Of a DNA stretch of 64,000 nt, positions 54,967 through 64,000 are shown one piece after another. Where the stretch lies: NCBI RefSeq assembly GCF_033971885.1, contig NZ_JALBUS010000009.1, forward strand, positions 1-64,000, given 5' to 3'. Position 1 is the stretch's first letter, and each line of letters begins with the position of its first letter. The DNA comes from Absicoccus intestinalis. Its GTDB lineage: Bacteria; Bacillota_I; Bacilli_A; Erysipelotrichales; Erysipelotrichaceae. Both the position numbers and the translations under genes were made by a program. Under the pieces are notes generated by a model that worked only from the letters and a program-made list of their open reading frames with translations, was not told the origin of the DNA and searched no databases.

Positions 54967-57442
54967 ACAGATACTTTCCTGTGATACTCTTTTTGGTGTT
55001 TTTGATATCATCTACCGTACCGGTTGCGATAATGGTACCACCATCGATACCACCACCAGGTCCCATATCCACAATATAATCCGCATTATGGATCACATCG
55101 AGATCATGTTCAATGATGATGACGGTGGCACCTTGTTCGATGAGGGTTTGAAAGACTTGAAGCAACGTTTGAACATCGAGTGGATGTAAACCAATGGTTG
55201 GTTCATCAAACACAAAGAGTGAATTGGTTTGTGGACGTCGCATTTCACTGGCTAGTTTTAAGCGTTGCGCTTCACCACCCGATAAACCCGGCGTTTGTTC
55301 GGCCAAGGTCAGATAGCCAAGTCCAAGATCATGTAAAACTTGTAGGCGTTTTTCGACTATCTTTAATCCCGTACAAGCATCTAAGGCTTGATCGACACTC
55401 ATGGCCATGATTTCGGGTAATGTATACGATTTCCCTTTTGTGTTGGTCCAATGAATACGATTGGCTTGTTCGTTATAGCGCGTACCATGACAATCTGGAC
55501 AAGTGATTTCGACATCGGGTAAAAATTGAACATCTAAACTAATGGTTCCTGTGCCATCGCAAGTAGGACACCGTAATTTACCCGTATTGTAGGAAAACGC
55601 ACCTGGCTTTAATTGTTGATCTTTGGCTTCGTCTGTTTTCGAAAAGACTTTTCGAAGTTCATTATGTACATTGGCATAGGTTGCCACCGTCGATCGGACA
55701 TTGATGCCAATCGGAGTGGCATCGATCAGCTTCACTTGTTCGATGCCATCACACTCTAATGTAAGAACCGGATTGGGTAAGGGTTGATGATCTATCTGTG
55801 CTTGTAGAGCAGGAATCAGACTTTCTAGGATCATTGTGGTTTTTCCGGAACCAGAAACACCCGTAACCACGGATAAGCGTCCTTTTGGGAATCGGACATC
55901 CAATGGTTTGACCGTATGAATAGGACCTGTTGTCATATGGATCGAACCCAAAGCAAATATATCGGAAATAACAGGACGTATGCGTTTGGCATCTTGCGCT
56001 AAGAAAGGACCTATGATCGAAGAAGGATTTTTTTCAATATCTGAAATGGTGCCTTGAGTCAAAAGAGTACCGCCATTGGCACCGGCTTGGAGACCTAATT
56101 CAATCATCCAATCGGCATGTTTTAAAATATGGGTATCATGATCGACCAAGATGACGGAATTGCCATCCGTAATCAAATCATCCATCACACCGGATAGCCC
56201 TTCGATATTGGCTGGATGTAGTCCAATGGATGGTTCATCCAAAACATATAAGACACCGGTCGTACGATTACGGACAGCCCGTGCCAATTGCATGCGTTGT
56301 CTTTCTCCAGTGGAAAGAGTCGAAGCTGCTCGGTCTAACGTAAGATAGCCCAATCCTAGATCCAACAATCGTTTGGCCACATGTAAAAACGAATCACAAA
56401 TACTTTGGGCCATGGGTTTTATTTCTTCAGACAAAGAATCTGGCACAGTTTGTACCCATTGGACCAATTCATGGAGGGTCATTTCACAAGCTTGATCTAA
56501 GGAAATGCCACGTAAAAGAGAAGAACGTGCAGTTTTCGAAAGACGTGTACCATGACAATCGGGACAAACCTCGGTCTTCAAAAACTTTTCGACGCGTTTC
56601 ATCCCTTTTTCGTCTTTTACTTTGGATAAGGCGTTTTCGACCGTGTAGGTGGCATTAAAATAGGTGAAGTCCATATCACCAGCGGCACCACTGGTTTTAT
56701 TTTGATAAATGATATTTTTCTTTACGGCGGGTCCATGAAAAACAATATCTTTTTCTTTGGGTGTGAGATCTTTAAAAGGAACATCGGTTCGTACACCCAT
56801 TTCGCGAGCAATGTCTTTCATCAAAGACCACATCAATGTTTGCCAAGGAAGGACAGCGCCTTCATCAATGGTTAGATCTTCATTGGGAACCAGAGTACTT
56901 TCATCAACAGTTTGTACCCATCCTGTACCTTGACAGGTAGGACAAGCACCATGACTATTAAAAGCTAAATCTTCCGCAGATGGACCACGAAAATGGGCAC
57001 CACAAACAGGACAGACGATTTCTTTTTCGGCCGCTACAGATAATGTAGGCTTTACATAATGGCCATTGGGACAACGATGTGAACCCAAACGAGAGAACAT
57101 CAAACGTAAACTATTTAAGAGTTCAGTAGCTGTTCCAAACGTGCTTCGTACACCAGGTACACTGGGGCGTTGATGTAAGGCCAAAGCCGCAGGAATATAA
57201 CGAATTTCATCCACTTCGGCTTTTTCGGCTTGCGTCATGCGTCTTCGTGTATAGGTGGATAAAGCTTCTAAATAACGTCTGGATCCTTCGGCATAGAGAA
57301 CGCCCAAGGCCAATGAAGATTTACCCGAACCAGATACTCCAGCAATAGCCGTGATTTGATGAAGGGGAATATCCACATCGATATTTTTTAAGTTATGGAC
57401 GCGGGCACCACGTACTTGAATATGAGTTGGTTGTTTATGCAT
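54965..57442 (-). CDS. UvrA-like ABC ATPase (UvrA2-type paralog)
   Basis: 825 residues from the ATG at 57442. Two ABC modules: Walker A GVSGSGKSSLA near residue 33 and GVSGSGKTTM near 530, signatures STGERQRMQLAR and LSGGEAQRLKLA, Walker B YVLDEPSIGLHP and FVFDEPTIGLHP. Two zinc-finger CxxC pairs (CPNGH to CPVCG, and CPDCHGT). Shorter than canonical UvrA (about 940), missing part of the UvrB-binding insertion. Probably a drug-resistance or DNA-intercalator-tolerance UvrA paralog. Not uvrA itself. Confidence 0.88.
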   Translation of the reverse strand: MHKQPTHIQVRGARVHNLKNIDVDIPLHQITAIAGVSGSGKSSLALGVLYAEGSRRYLEALSTYTRRRMTQAEKAEVDEIRYIPAALALHQRPSVPGVRSTFGTATELLNSLRLMFSRLGSHRCPNGHYVKPTLSVAAEKEIVCPVCGAHFRGPSAEDLAFNSHGACPTCQGTGWVQTVDESTLVPNEDLTIDEGAVLPWQTLMWSLMKDIAREMGVRTDVPFKDLTPKEKDIVFHGPAVKKNIIYQNKTSGAAGDMDFTYFNATYTVENALSKVKDEKGMKRVEKFLKTEVCPDCHGTRLSKTARSSLLRGISLDQACEMTLHELVQWVQTVPDSLSEEIKPMAQSICDSFLHVAKRLLDLGLGYLTLDRAASTLSTGERQRMQLARAVRNRTTGVLYVLDEPSIGLHPANIEGLSGVMDDLITDGNSVILVDHDTHILKHADWMIELGLQAGANGGTLLTQGTISDIEKNPSSIIGPFLAQDAKRIRPVISDIFALGSIHMTTGPIHTVKPLDVRFPKGRLSVVTGVSGSGKTTMILESLIPALQAQIDHQPLPNPVLTLECDGIEQVKLIDATPIGINVRSTVATYANVHNELRKVFSKTDEAKDQQLKPGAFSYNTGKLRCPTCDGTGTISLDVQFLPDVEITCPDCHGTRYNEQANRIHWTNTKGKSYTLPEIMAMSVDQALDACTGLKIVEKRLQVLHDLGLGYLTLAEQTPGLSGGEAQRLKLASEMRRPQTNSLFVFDEPTIGLHPLDVQTLLQVFQTLIEQGATVIIIEHDLDVIHNADYIVDMGPGGGIDGGTIIATGTVDDIKNTKKSITGKYL

Positions 57443-57473
57443 ACCCAAAGAGTAGTGAAAAAGAAGGGTATCG

Positions 57474-58815
57474 TCAAGTACGGGATTCTTTTAACTTTGT
57501 TTTCATATGATGAAAGACGATCAAACAAATAATGATTTGGACAAGGGTTGAACATGGGGTGGCCAAGCCAATATGAAATAAGGAAACTGGTCTTTGATGA
57601 CTCATAACATACGCAACGGGAATACGGACACCAAAAGCTCCTACGATTCCTTGGATCATAACAAAAATCGTTTGGCCTACACCGTTGTAGAAACCAACAA
57701 AACAGAATAAGAAACAAGTCAATAAACAATCGATCGCATAGGCTTCTAAGTAGTCGGCACCGGCTTTTATGACCATGGGATTGGTTGTAAAGATACCGGC
57801 CATATTGCTGCGAAAATGAAAGGTTAAAATGCTCATGGTGATACCAAATATCAAGGATATCAAAATACCATAGAATAAAGTTTTATTGGCTCGATCGACT
57901 TTATGGGCACCTACATTTTGAGCAACAAAAGCCGACATGGATTGCATGAATGCACTTGGAATCAGCATGATAAAGGCACAAACCTTTTTCAGCAATACCA
58001 CCCCCTGCAGAAGCCGTTACGCCTAAAGCGTTCACGAACATTAAAATGGCAAGGAAGCTCAGACTTACTAAAAAATTTTGTAGGGCAATGGGAAAGCCCA
58101 CGCGGATGATGCGGTGCAAAGATTCTTTATCCATTTTCAAATGAATATGAAAAGGAAGATTTTTATGACGAATGATCTGGATGGATAAGATCACACTGAT
58201 CAATTGGGAAACAATGGTTGCGATGGCTGCACCTTGGGCGCCCATATGGAAGATGGCCACTAAAACCAGATCACCAATAATATTAAAGATGCAAGCAATC
58301 ATTACGGTCCATAATGTGGTCTTGGAATCGCCTAGACCACGAAAGATACTACTGATAAGATTATAGGCAATGATGATCAAAGAGCCCATGCTGCAAATGC
58401 GTAAATAACCAACGGTTTGGTTGAAGGCCGGTTTTGGTGCATTCAATAAGGAAGCAATGGGGGCTGCAAAAATGAGCATGACAATCGTTAAGATGGCGCC
58501 AATGACCCCAAATAGAAGAATTCCGGTACTGATGGTTTGACTGACTGTTTCGGGTTCTTTCGCACCCAATTGTTGACCAATTGTAACGGTGATTCCCATA
58601 GCAAAACTAACTATGACATTGGTGATCGTTTGTAAGGCTTGAGAGCCAGTTGAAACACCAGAAATGTCGGCTGTGGCAAAGCGACCAACCACCAACAAGT
58701 CGACCGCTCCATACATGGCTTGTAAGAATAGGGCAAGAATGACGGGTAACATAAATTTCAATAAGGGTTTCACGATTGGACCCGTCGTGAAAGAATTTTT
58801 TACAGTTGTATCCAT
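57474..58815 (-). pseudogene. Frameshifted second MATE efflux gene
   Basis: The first 280 residues (from the ATG at 58815, AAGGAGGACATC upstream) are an intact N-terminal half: PLLKFMLPVILALFLQAMYGAVDLLVVGRFA. At about 57980 a run of five A residues in GCTGAAAAAGG puts the rest out of frame; reading it one base shorter joins AEKVCAFIMLIPSAFMQSMSAFVAQN and the remaining half to a normal end. Single-base insertion, possibly phase-variable or an assembly error. Controlled by a leader with terminator. Confidence 0.88.
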
Positions 58816-58839
58816 GATGTCCTCCTTAAAATAAAAAAA

Positions 58840-58960
58840 GCTGAACAAGATACAGGTATTTCAACCTGTCATCTTGTCCAGCGATTAAGATCCACAATTG
58901 TGTCTTATAACGCCCTCCGATGAGCAACTAGATTCTAGCAACATTAAAAAAAGATGTCAA
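58840..58960 (-). promoter_or_regulatory. Promoter and structured leader with terminator before the frameshifted MATE gene
   Basis: On the minus strand: TTGACA (58955-58960), 17-bp spacer, TAGAAT (58932-58937). The RNA has a first hairpin with CACAATTGTG (58884-58911) and then a strong terminator stem (58840-58857 with 58864-58882) and U run, ending 25 bases before the start codon. The arrangement is a transcription attenuator. Its ligand is unknown and the sequence differs from the first MATE leader. Confidence 0.65.
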
Positions 58961-59052
58961 TATGGATTCTATTTATCTATATAGTCCTATGAAATATATT
59001 CGATGTGTTGATATAATTAGAAGGTACTAACAAATATAGATGATGATAACAT

Positions 59053-59889
59053 ATGGAACTAAAAAAAGACAGTGTTGAAAGAACCCTTTGTATTCCGCTT
59101 TGGTGTCGTGCTTTAGCGGTTAAAAAGCTTCCCCAAATTTTACCAGATCATGATGCCATCCGTATCTTACAGGAAATGGGAGAAACCAAACCACCTACTA
59201 TTTTTTATCATATGGAATGTGCTTGTTTAGCCGGTGCCATGCGTCAATATGACTTTTCTAAAGAGATTGCATGGTATCTTCAAATCCATCCCAACGCAAC
59301 CATTGTTGAAATGGGAGCCGGACTTTCTTGTTTACGAAGACAAATGAAAAATGAACAAAATCCATGGATCAACTTGGATTTGCCCGATGTGATCGCATGT
59401 CGAAATACCTACATTTCTTGTGGAAAGAATGAACAAAATATAGCGTGTGATCTAACGAATTCTGTTTGGATGGATCAAATTCCGTTTGATGCCCAAAAAG
59501 GGGCTATCTTTATCGCAGCGGGTGTCCTTCACTATTTTTCCAAGAAAGAAGTGCAAACATTGATCAAAGAGATGGCCCATCGATTTCCGGGTGCAACTTT
59601 TGTGTTTGATACCATTAGCCATAAAGAAGTGAAAAATGGCAATGGCCAAGTCAATCAAACTAAGAATGATACTAAGATCATTTTTTATTTGAATGATGCT
59701 GAAAAAGAATTACCCACTTGGTCGGATCGTATCGTTCATGTATCGCAAAAGAGTTATTTAGAAGGCTATCCCATTTCGGGTGTCCATTATCATTGGTTTA
59801 CCAAGCTTTATATTCGTTCCAAGCGTAAAAAGCTATTTATGGTCCATATTGAATTTGATGATGCAAATACTTTTAAGAAAATTATATAA
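59053..59889 (+). CDS. SAM-dependent methyltransferase (leucine carboxyl methyltransferase-like)
   Basis: 278 residues. SAM site IVEMGAGLSCLRRQ near 86-99, then NLDLPDVIACR, IAAGVLHYFSKKEVQTLI and FDTISHKEV. Fits the LCM/Tcmp family of O-methyltransferases. Extended -10 (TTGATATAAT, 59008-59017) upstream; weak ribosome site. Substrate unknown. Confidence 0.75.
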   Translation: MELKKDSVERTLCIPLWCRALAVKKLPQILPDHDAIRILQEMGETKPPTIFYHMECACLAGAMRQYDFSKEIAWYLQIHPNATIVEMGAGLSCLRRQMKNEQNPWINLDLPDVIACRNTYISCGKNEQNIACDLTNSVWMDQIPFDAQKGAIFIAAGVLHYFSKKEVQTLIKEMAHRFPGATFVFDTISHKEVKNGNGQVNQTKNDTKIIFYLNDAEKELPTWSDRIVHVSQKSYLEGYPISGVHYHWFTKLYIRSKRKKLFMVHIEFDDANTFKKII

Positions 59890-59963
59890 AGTCCAAAAAA
59901 TAGGACATGGTATTTGTTAGAGTGATAGTAGAAAGAAAAGACCTAGAAATGGAGGCACATGCT

Positions 59964-60278
59964 ATGAAGAAAACATTTTTTACTATCACGGGAACGAAAT
60001 ACTGTTATGGAAGTAAATTTTTTGAACCAGGTATGCGCGTTCAATTGATCAAAGACAAAGAAAATCAATATGATCGTGAAGCCATCCAAGTCAATGTAAA
60101 AGGTCTTGGAAAAGTGGGTTATGTGGCCAACAGTCCATACACGGTCTTAGGAGAAAGCATGAGTGCAGGCCGTCTATATGACAAGATAGGAAACAAGGCG
60201 ATTGGTACAGTCGTTTATGTATTGGATAATGGAATCTTGTGTTCAATCGATAATATTGCCAAAAAGAAATACAGATAA
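59964..60278 (+). CDS. Small HIRAN-domain protein
   Basis: 104 residues from the ATG at 59964 with GGAGG eight bases upstream. Almost the whole protein is a HIRAN domain: FTITGTKYCYGSKFFEPGMRVQLIKDKENQYDREAIQV, GLGKVGYVANS, AGRLYDKI. Second free-standing HIRAN gene of the window. A DNA-end or damage-binding role is known for HIRAN in eukaryotic helicases; here unknown. Confidence 0.85.
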   Translation: MKKTFFTITGTKYCYGSKFFEPGMRVQLIKDKENQYDREAIQVNVKGLGKVGYVANSPYTVLGESMSAGRLYDKIGNKAIGTVVYVLDNGILCSIDNIAKKKYR

Positions 60279-60384
60279 TACAGATATCCCATGGAGTCAA
60301 AGAAGCGGATGGACAAGTTTAGGAATTGGTTTTGATCATACGTATGTCATGGAAAATCAGTGAAACATGCAGATAGGGGGCAAA

Positions 60385-61307
60385 ATGAGTAATGAAATCA
60401 TTCAATTCGTGAATGGAGATCTACAAATTGATGTGACAGTAACGCCTGACAAAGATACGGTTTGGCTGAACAGAAATCAAATTGCGACATTATTTGATAG
60501 AGATATTAAAACAATTGGTAAACATATCAATAATGTATTGAAAGAAGAACTTGATTCTTCAACTGTCGCAAAATTTGCGACAGTTCAAAAAGAAGGTTCA
60601 AGGGAAATAAAACGTGACATTGAGTATTACAATTTAGATATGATCATATCCGTTGGCTATCGAGTGAAATCAAAAAAGGTATTTTTTTTCGTAAATGGGC
60701 AACATCGGTCTTAAAAGACTATATGATCAAAGGGTATGCGTTAAATCAAAAGCGATTAGATGTCTTGAATAAAACCATTTCGATCCAATCAAGAATGTTA
60801 GCATCTACTTTGAATATAGAAGAAAAAGAAGTATTCAGTGTGATAGAAGCTTATTCTCATGCACTCACGTTATTAGATGATTATGATCATGGGACCATTC
60901 CTAAGCCAAAGGGGGGCCACTACGATTTATCGTATGACATATGCAGAATGTCGTCATTTGATTGATTCCATGAAATATGGAGATTTCTCCGATATATTTG
61001 GAGTGGAAAAAGAAGTGGGTAAACTCAATGGTATCTTGGCAGCGGTTTATCAAAATGTATTTGGAACCGAATTGTATCCAAGTATTTACTGTATTTCTTG
61101 ATTAAAGATCATCCATTTGTAGATGGTTGTAAACGAATTGGTGCATCGATTTTTTTAGAGTTTCTGAACAAAAACAAGCATCTGATTGTCGATGGTAAGC
61201 AAATGATCTCGGATAGTGCATTGGTTGCGATTGCATTGATGATTGCCCAATCGCGACCAGAAGAAAAAGAAACAATGGTCAAACTGGTGATGAATTTCCT
61301 AAATTAG
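60385..61307 (+). pseudogene. Multiply broken RhuM/Fic-type gene
   Basis: Starts MSNEIIQFVNGDLQIDVTV, then a RhuM-like region. One A is missing from a run near 60672, one G is extra in a run near 60912, and a short deletion near 61085 loses part of a helix (LYPS joins LYFLIKDHPF). The Fic core survives as HPFVDGCKRIGA, where Cys replaces the usual Asn. Frames can be joined to give a full RhuM-Fic protein. Dead or sequencing-damaged. Confidence 0.8.
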
Positions 61308-61380
61308 GTATGTAAAAAGCAGATTGTTCGAAAGGTAAAATATCTAAGCAATCTTCAATAATTAAATATATAATGTAGAT

Positions 61381-62157
61381 ATGCAAATAGATAGAAAACG
61401 TGTGAACGAAACTTTTTTAAAAGATGTATCCATATTTGATGAAAATGACATCAAGATTAAATTGAAGATCGATCATACCTATCGTGTTGCTAGTTTGTGT
61501 GAACGAATTGCTCATAGCCTACACTTGAATCAAGAAGACATTGATCTTGCTTGGTTATTAGGAATCTTTCATGATCTTGGGCGATTTGTGCAAGTGCAAC
61601 AATATGGTACTTTTTACGATTCTTTATCAGAAAACCATGCCTTATTAAGTTGTCGATACTTATTTTCACAAAATAAGATTAGTGAATACATATTGGATCC
61701 AAGCGAAGATCCATTGATTAAAAAAGCTGTCTTTTATCACAATGTGTATGCCTTACCAAAAGACTTAACAAACCGAGAAGTATTGTTTGCCCAAATCTTA
61801 AGGGATGCCGATAAAATTGATATTTTGAAAGTGAATTTGGAAACGCCACTGGAAGATATTTATGATGTATCATTAGAAGAATTACAACAAGAAGATATTT
61901 CTAATGCGATCATACAGGATGCATTGTCTCATCGATTGGTGGATCTTTCTCATGCACAAACACACATGGATCATTATGTAGCTCATATTTGTTTTGTGTA
62001 TGGATTGGTTTATCCAGAAAGTATCCGTATCATGGAACAACAAGGATATTTAGAACAATTGTTCCGTTTTCCAAGTGAAAATCCAGATACAAAGCAAGTT
62101 TTGAGCCAAGTTCAGGATCATGTTACACAATATATGAAAGACATAATAGATAATTAA
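61381..62157 (+). CDS. HD-domain phosphohydrolase
   Basis: 258 residues. HD motif GIFHDLGRF near residue 60 with preceding HTYRVASLCERIA supplying the first His, and later ILRDADKIDIL. Likely a nucleotide or small-molecule phosphohydrolase. TATAAT (61369-61374) ends only 6 bases before the ATG and there is no ribosome site, so the mRNA may be leaderless. Followed by a terminator-like hairpin. Confidence 0.8.
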   Translation: MQIDRKRVNETFLKDVSIFDENDIKIKLKIDHTYRVASLCERIAHSLHLNQEDIDLAWLLGIFHDLGRFVQVQQYGTFYDSLSENHALLSCRYLFSQNKISEYILDPSEDPLIKKAVFYHNVYALPKDLTNREVLFAQILRDADKIDILKVNLETPLEDIYDVSLEELQQEDISNAIIQDALSHRLVDLSHAQTHMDHYVAHICFVYGLVYPESIRIMEQQGYLEQLFRFPSENPDTKQVLSQVQDHVTQYMKDIIDN

Positions 62158-62245
62158 ATGGTAGGTGTGACAACACTGAAGTTTTGTATATTGTTCCAGC
62201 AAAATAGGCATTTCAAAGAGTAAGTGAAATAGATTGAAAATAAAT

Positions 62246-62289
62246 AAAAGGTGCAGATATTCGTTCAAAATAGAATATCGGCGCCTTTT
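62246..62289 (+). terminator. Terminator-like hairpin after the HD gene
   Basis: 17-bp stem with few mismatches (62246-62262 with 62273-62289), flanked by A and T residues. Confidence 0.75.
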
Positions 62290-62319
62290 GATTATATTTG
62301 TAATATGCGTGTTATACAT

Positions 62320-62339
62320 ACTAGACAAAGGTGTCTAGT
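62320..62339. promoter_or_regulatory. Candidate operator of the XRE gene
   Basis: Perfect inverted repeat ACTAGACA-AAGG-TGTCTAGT about 75 bp before the XRE start, next to a TATACA. A typical self-control palindrome. Confidence 0.5.
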
Positions 62340-62415
62340 CATGATTCTTGTTTTCTGTCGTGTAAAAAGAGGGAAAGAGAAGGTATGATTAGGATGACAT
62401 CAAGGAGAAACGAAT

Positions 62416-63084
62416 ATGGATCAAATAAAGATGGGGGCTTTTCTCAAAGAACTACGAAAAGAAAAACATCTGACTCAGGAAGATTTGGCGGAAGAACTTC
62501 ATGTTTCCAATCGAACCATATCTCGATGGGAAACCGGTACGAGCTTACCAGATATCAATATGCTTGTTATGCTTTCTGATTTTTATGCAATAAGTATACC
62601 AGAACTTATTTCGGGTGAAAGAAAGGAAAAAATGAGAAACCAAGAATCGAATGAAACAGCACATGTAATGGCGGCATATAGCCACGATGAGATAAAAGCA
62701 GAAAGACGAAAAATGGGTGGATTTCTTATTTTAATCTTTGGGATTTTCATTATTCTATCGGCATTGATCATTTTTCCAAGTGAAAGCAGTTGGAGCAGTA
62801 TTTATGCAATCTTGGGCAGTTTCATTGTTTTGTTTGGCTTGTGTATTTTGGTGAACAAAAGATGGCGAGTACAAACAGTGGTAGGATGTATGCTCCTGTT
62901 ATTTATTCTTTTTACGCTTTCGGATTATGTGGCTGTTACACAATTTAACCAAGTACCAAGATTTCGTTATGAAACCAGTTATGATTCACGAAAACCCAAT
63001 CAATGGAAATATAAGACCTTGTTCTTTACAGCTATTCAAACCAATCCAGGAACCAGAAACGAAAAGGTTGAAATACAGAAATAA
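62416..63084 (+). CDS. XRE-family regulator with C-terminal membrane segments
   Basis: 222 residues. N-terminal HTH (about 6-60): FLKELRKEKHLTQEDLAEELHVSNRTISRWETG, then SLPDINMLVMLSDFYAISIPELI. A linker leads to three TM helices (about 97-117, 128-146, 152-172) and a short tail. Membrane-tethered one-component regulator, possibly sensing envelope stress. GGAG upstream of the ATG. Its own target is unknown; neighbouring MerR gene is a candidate partner. Confidence 0.85.
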   Translation: MDQIKMGAFLKELRKEKHLTQEDLAEELHVSNRTISRWETGTSLPDINMLVMLSDFYAISIPELISGERKEKMRNQESNETAHVMAAYSHDEIKAERRKMGGFLILIFGIFIILSALIIFPSESSWSSIYAILGSFIVLFGLCILVNKRWRVQTVVGCMLLLFILFTLSDYVAVTQFNQVPRFRYETSYDSRKPNQWKYKTLFFTAIQTNPGTRNEKVEIQK

Positions 63085-63101
63085 ATCAGCGATTTTAGGT
63101 C

Positions 63102-63132
63102 TTGACCTGCCCATTGGGGACAATGCTATCGT
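63102..63132 (+). promoter_or_regulatory. MerR-type promoter with 19-bp spacer
   Basis: TTGACC (63102-63107), 19-base spacer with a CCC-ATT-GGG dyad, TATCGT (63127-63132). The long spacer with a dyad is characteristic of MerR-activated promoters. It lies directly before the MerR gene. Confidence 0.6.
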
Positions 63133-63155
63133 TTCATTAGAGGAAGTGATCGATC

Positions 63156-64000
63156 ATGTTTCGAAATGAAGTGCAAAAGAAAACCGGATTAACCCGCAAA
63201 GCCATCACATATTATGAAGAAAAAGGCTTGATTCATCCTACAAAATTAAAAAATGGCTATCGAGACTATAGTGAAAAGGATGTTGCCATTCTTAGCCAAA
63301 TTTCAATCTTTCGAAAATTAGGTATATCCTTATCCGATATGCAACAATATCTATCCAGTAATGAATCGTTAGCTTCTTTGCTTAGAGAAAAAGAGCATCA
63401 ATTGGATAGTGAAGAAAAAAGAAAGGAGATCCTAGTATTGATGCTGCATGGTGAAAGTCAAAATAGGATCAATGAAAAAATAAATAGATTGGAAGCCGAA
63501 GAATCGATTTATGTCCGATTGAAAAGAGCTTTTCCTGGATATTTTGGCGATTTATTGTTTGCATCCTATCAACCTTTTTTTGATGAGCCTTTAGATGAAG
63601 AAGGAAAAGAAGCCTTTCAACAATTTATTGAATATCTAGATGCCCTTCCAGCTTTTCAGATAAGCCAAGAAGAAAAGGCATATATTGAACAGATCAGTTC
63701 CTGTTTTGATAGGAAGGCTTTGAAAGCCATCCATCAAAACAAACAGGAAGCCATTAAAGATGTGGAAACATGGTTCAAAGAACATAAAGAATCTGTTTCA
63801 CAATATGAATCCTATAAAAACAGTGAAGATTATCAAAAGAGTCCAATGAAATCCATCCAAGATCAACTACAAGAATATATGGAACAAAATAAGTATTATG
63901 AAATCGCTATTCCACTCATAAGAAAGTTTAGTAAGAGCTATGATTCCTATTATAAGAAATTGTTGAAAGCCAATGAACAATATATCCAAGACATCTACTT
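63156..64000 (+). CDS. MerR-family regulator (3' end outside window)
   Basis: At least 281 codons from the ATG at 63156 (AGAGGAAGTG upstream), without a stop before the window ends. N-terminal MerR HTH: EVQKKTGLTRKAITYYEEKGLIHPTKLKNGYRDYSEKDVAILSQISIFRKLGISLSDM. A long helical and charged C-terminal region follows, longer than a simple MerR, so it is probably an effector-binding domain. Activator of its own promoter by analogy with Mta/BmrR types; effector unknown. Confidence 0.85.
   Translation, partial: MFRNEVQKKTGLTRKAITYYEEKGLIHPTKLKNGYRDYSEKDVAILSQISIFRKLGISLSDMQQYLSSNESLASLLREKEHQLDSEEKRKEILVLMLHGESQNRINEKINRLEAEESIYVRLKRAFPGYFGDLLFASYQPFFDEPLDEEGKEAFQQFIEYLDALPAFQISQEEKAYIEQISSCFDRKALKAIHQNKQEAIKDVETWFKEHKESVSQYESYKNSEDYQKSPMKSIQDQLQEYMEQNKYYEIAIPLIRKFSKSYDSYYKKLLKANEQYIQDIY

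Noticed and set aside
54965..57442. Calling the UvrA-like gene the housekeeping uvrA
   Set aside because: It is about 110 residues short, stands alone without uvrB, and fits the UvrA2 paralog pattern.
62927..63169. 80-codon frame overlapping the end of the XRE gene
   Set aside because: It runs across the MerR promoter and has no own start signals.
1..64000. tRNA, rRNA, replication origin or prophage genes
   Set aside because: No cloverleaf, rRNA segments, DnaA-box cluster or phage structural genes were recognised.

Overview
The window is AT-rich, densely coded bacterial chromosome with short intergenic gaps, AGGAGG-type ribosome binding sites, TTGACA/TATAAT promoters and U-tailed intrinsic terminators. 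Protein content (t6A genes tsaE-tsaB-rimI-tsaD, LysR/MarR/PadR/MerR/XRE regulators, MATE and ABC exporters, a class M sirtuin with a zinc macrodomain) points to the Bacillota. An Erysipelotrichia-like gut or oral anaerobe is my best guess, but this is inference and not proven by any single gene.

Layout. 1-124: 3' part of an unidentified structured RNA and its terminator. 230-9445: a five-gene surface-polysaccharide operon: a membrane protein with four tandem NodB-like modules, a PilZ-linked family 2 glycosyltransferase, a second deacetylase-like protein, a GH18-like lipoprotein and a nucleotide-sugar dehydrogenase. 9535-22709: mostly housekeeping (C69 dipeptidase, pyrE, LysR/flavodoxin pair, acetyltransferase, nitroreductase-ArsR, MazG-like enzyme, rarA, t6A genes, gamma-carbonic-anhydrase-like protein, HAD phosphatase, guaA), with two decayed genes (a metallo-beta-lactamase-fold enzyme and a DUF2075-like N-terminus).

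22843-32228: an acquired island opened by a large hairpin. It holds fic, hsdM, hsdS, a tyrosine recombinase, a second hsdS and hsdR. The two hsdS genes share an exact 533-bp 5' segment as a direct repeat around the recombinase, so TRD2 could be exchanged by excision. Codon use changes here (many CTG and CAG codons against TTG/TTA and CAA outside). 32377-41500: accessory region with an orphan gene, a broken DUF4143 ATPase, a small membrane protein, a SirTM-macrodomain operon, an ATP-grasp protein, a minus-strand J-domain/HIRAN/TPR operon and a truncated sugar-isomerase-like gene.

41526-58960: an export and efflux region: an HrtBA-like ABC pair; a MarR-controlled heterodimeric ABC exporter with a perfect operator; PadR-DUF2812; a metallophosphoesterase; a TVP38 protein; a MATE exporter behind a structured attenuator plus a cytidylate-kinase-like gene; an esterase/adenylation-domain/GNAT operon; a UvrA paralog; and a second, frameshifted MATE gene behind its own terminator leader. 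59053-64000: a methyltransferase, a second small HIRAN protein, a multiply broken RhuM-Fic gene, an HD-domain protein, a membrane-anchored XRE regulator, and a MerR regulator running off the end with a 19-bp-spacer promoter.

Several genes carry one-base indels in homopolymers. This may be real decay or residual assembly error. No tRNA, rRNA, CRISPR array or complete insertion sequence was seen.
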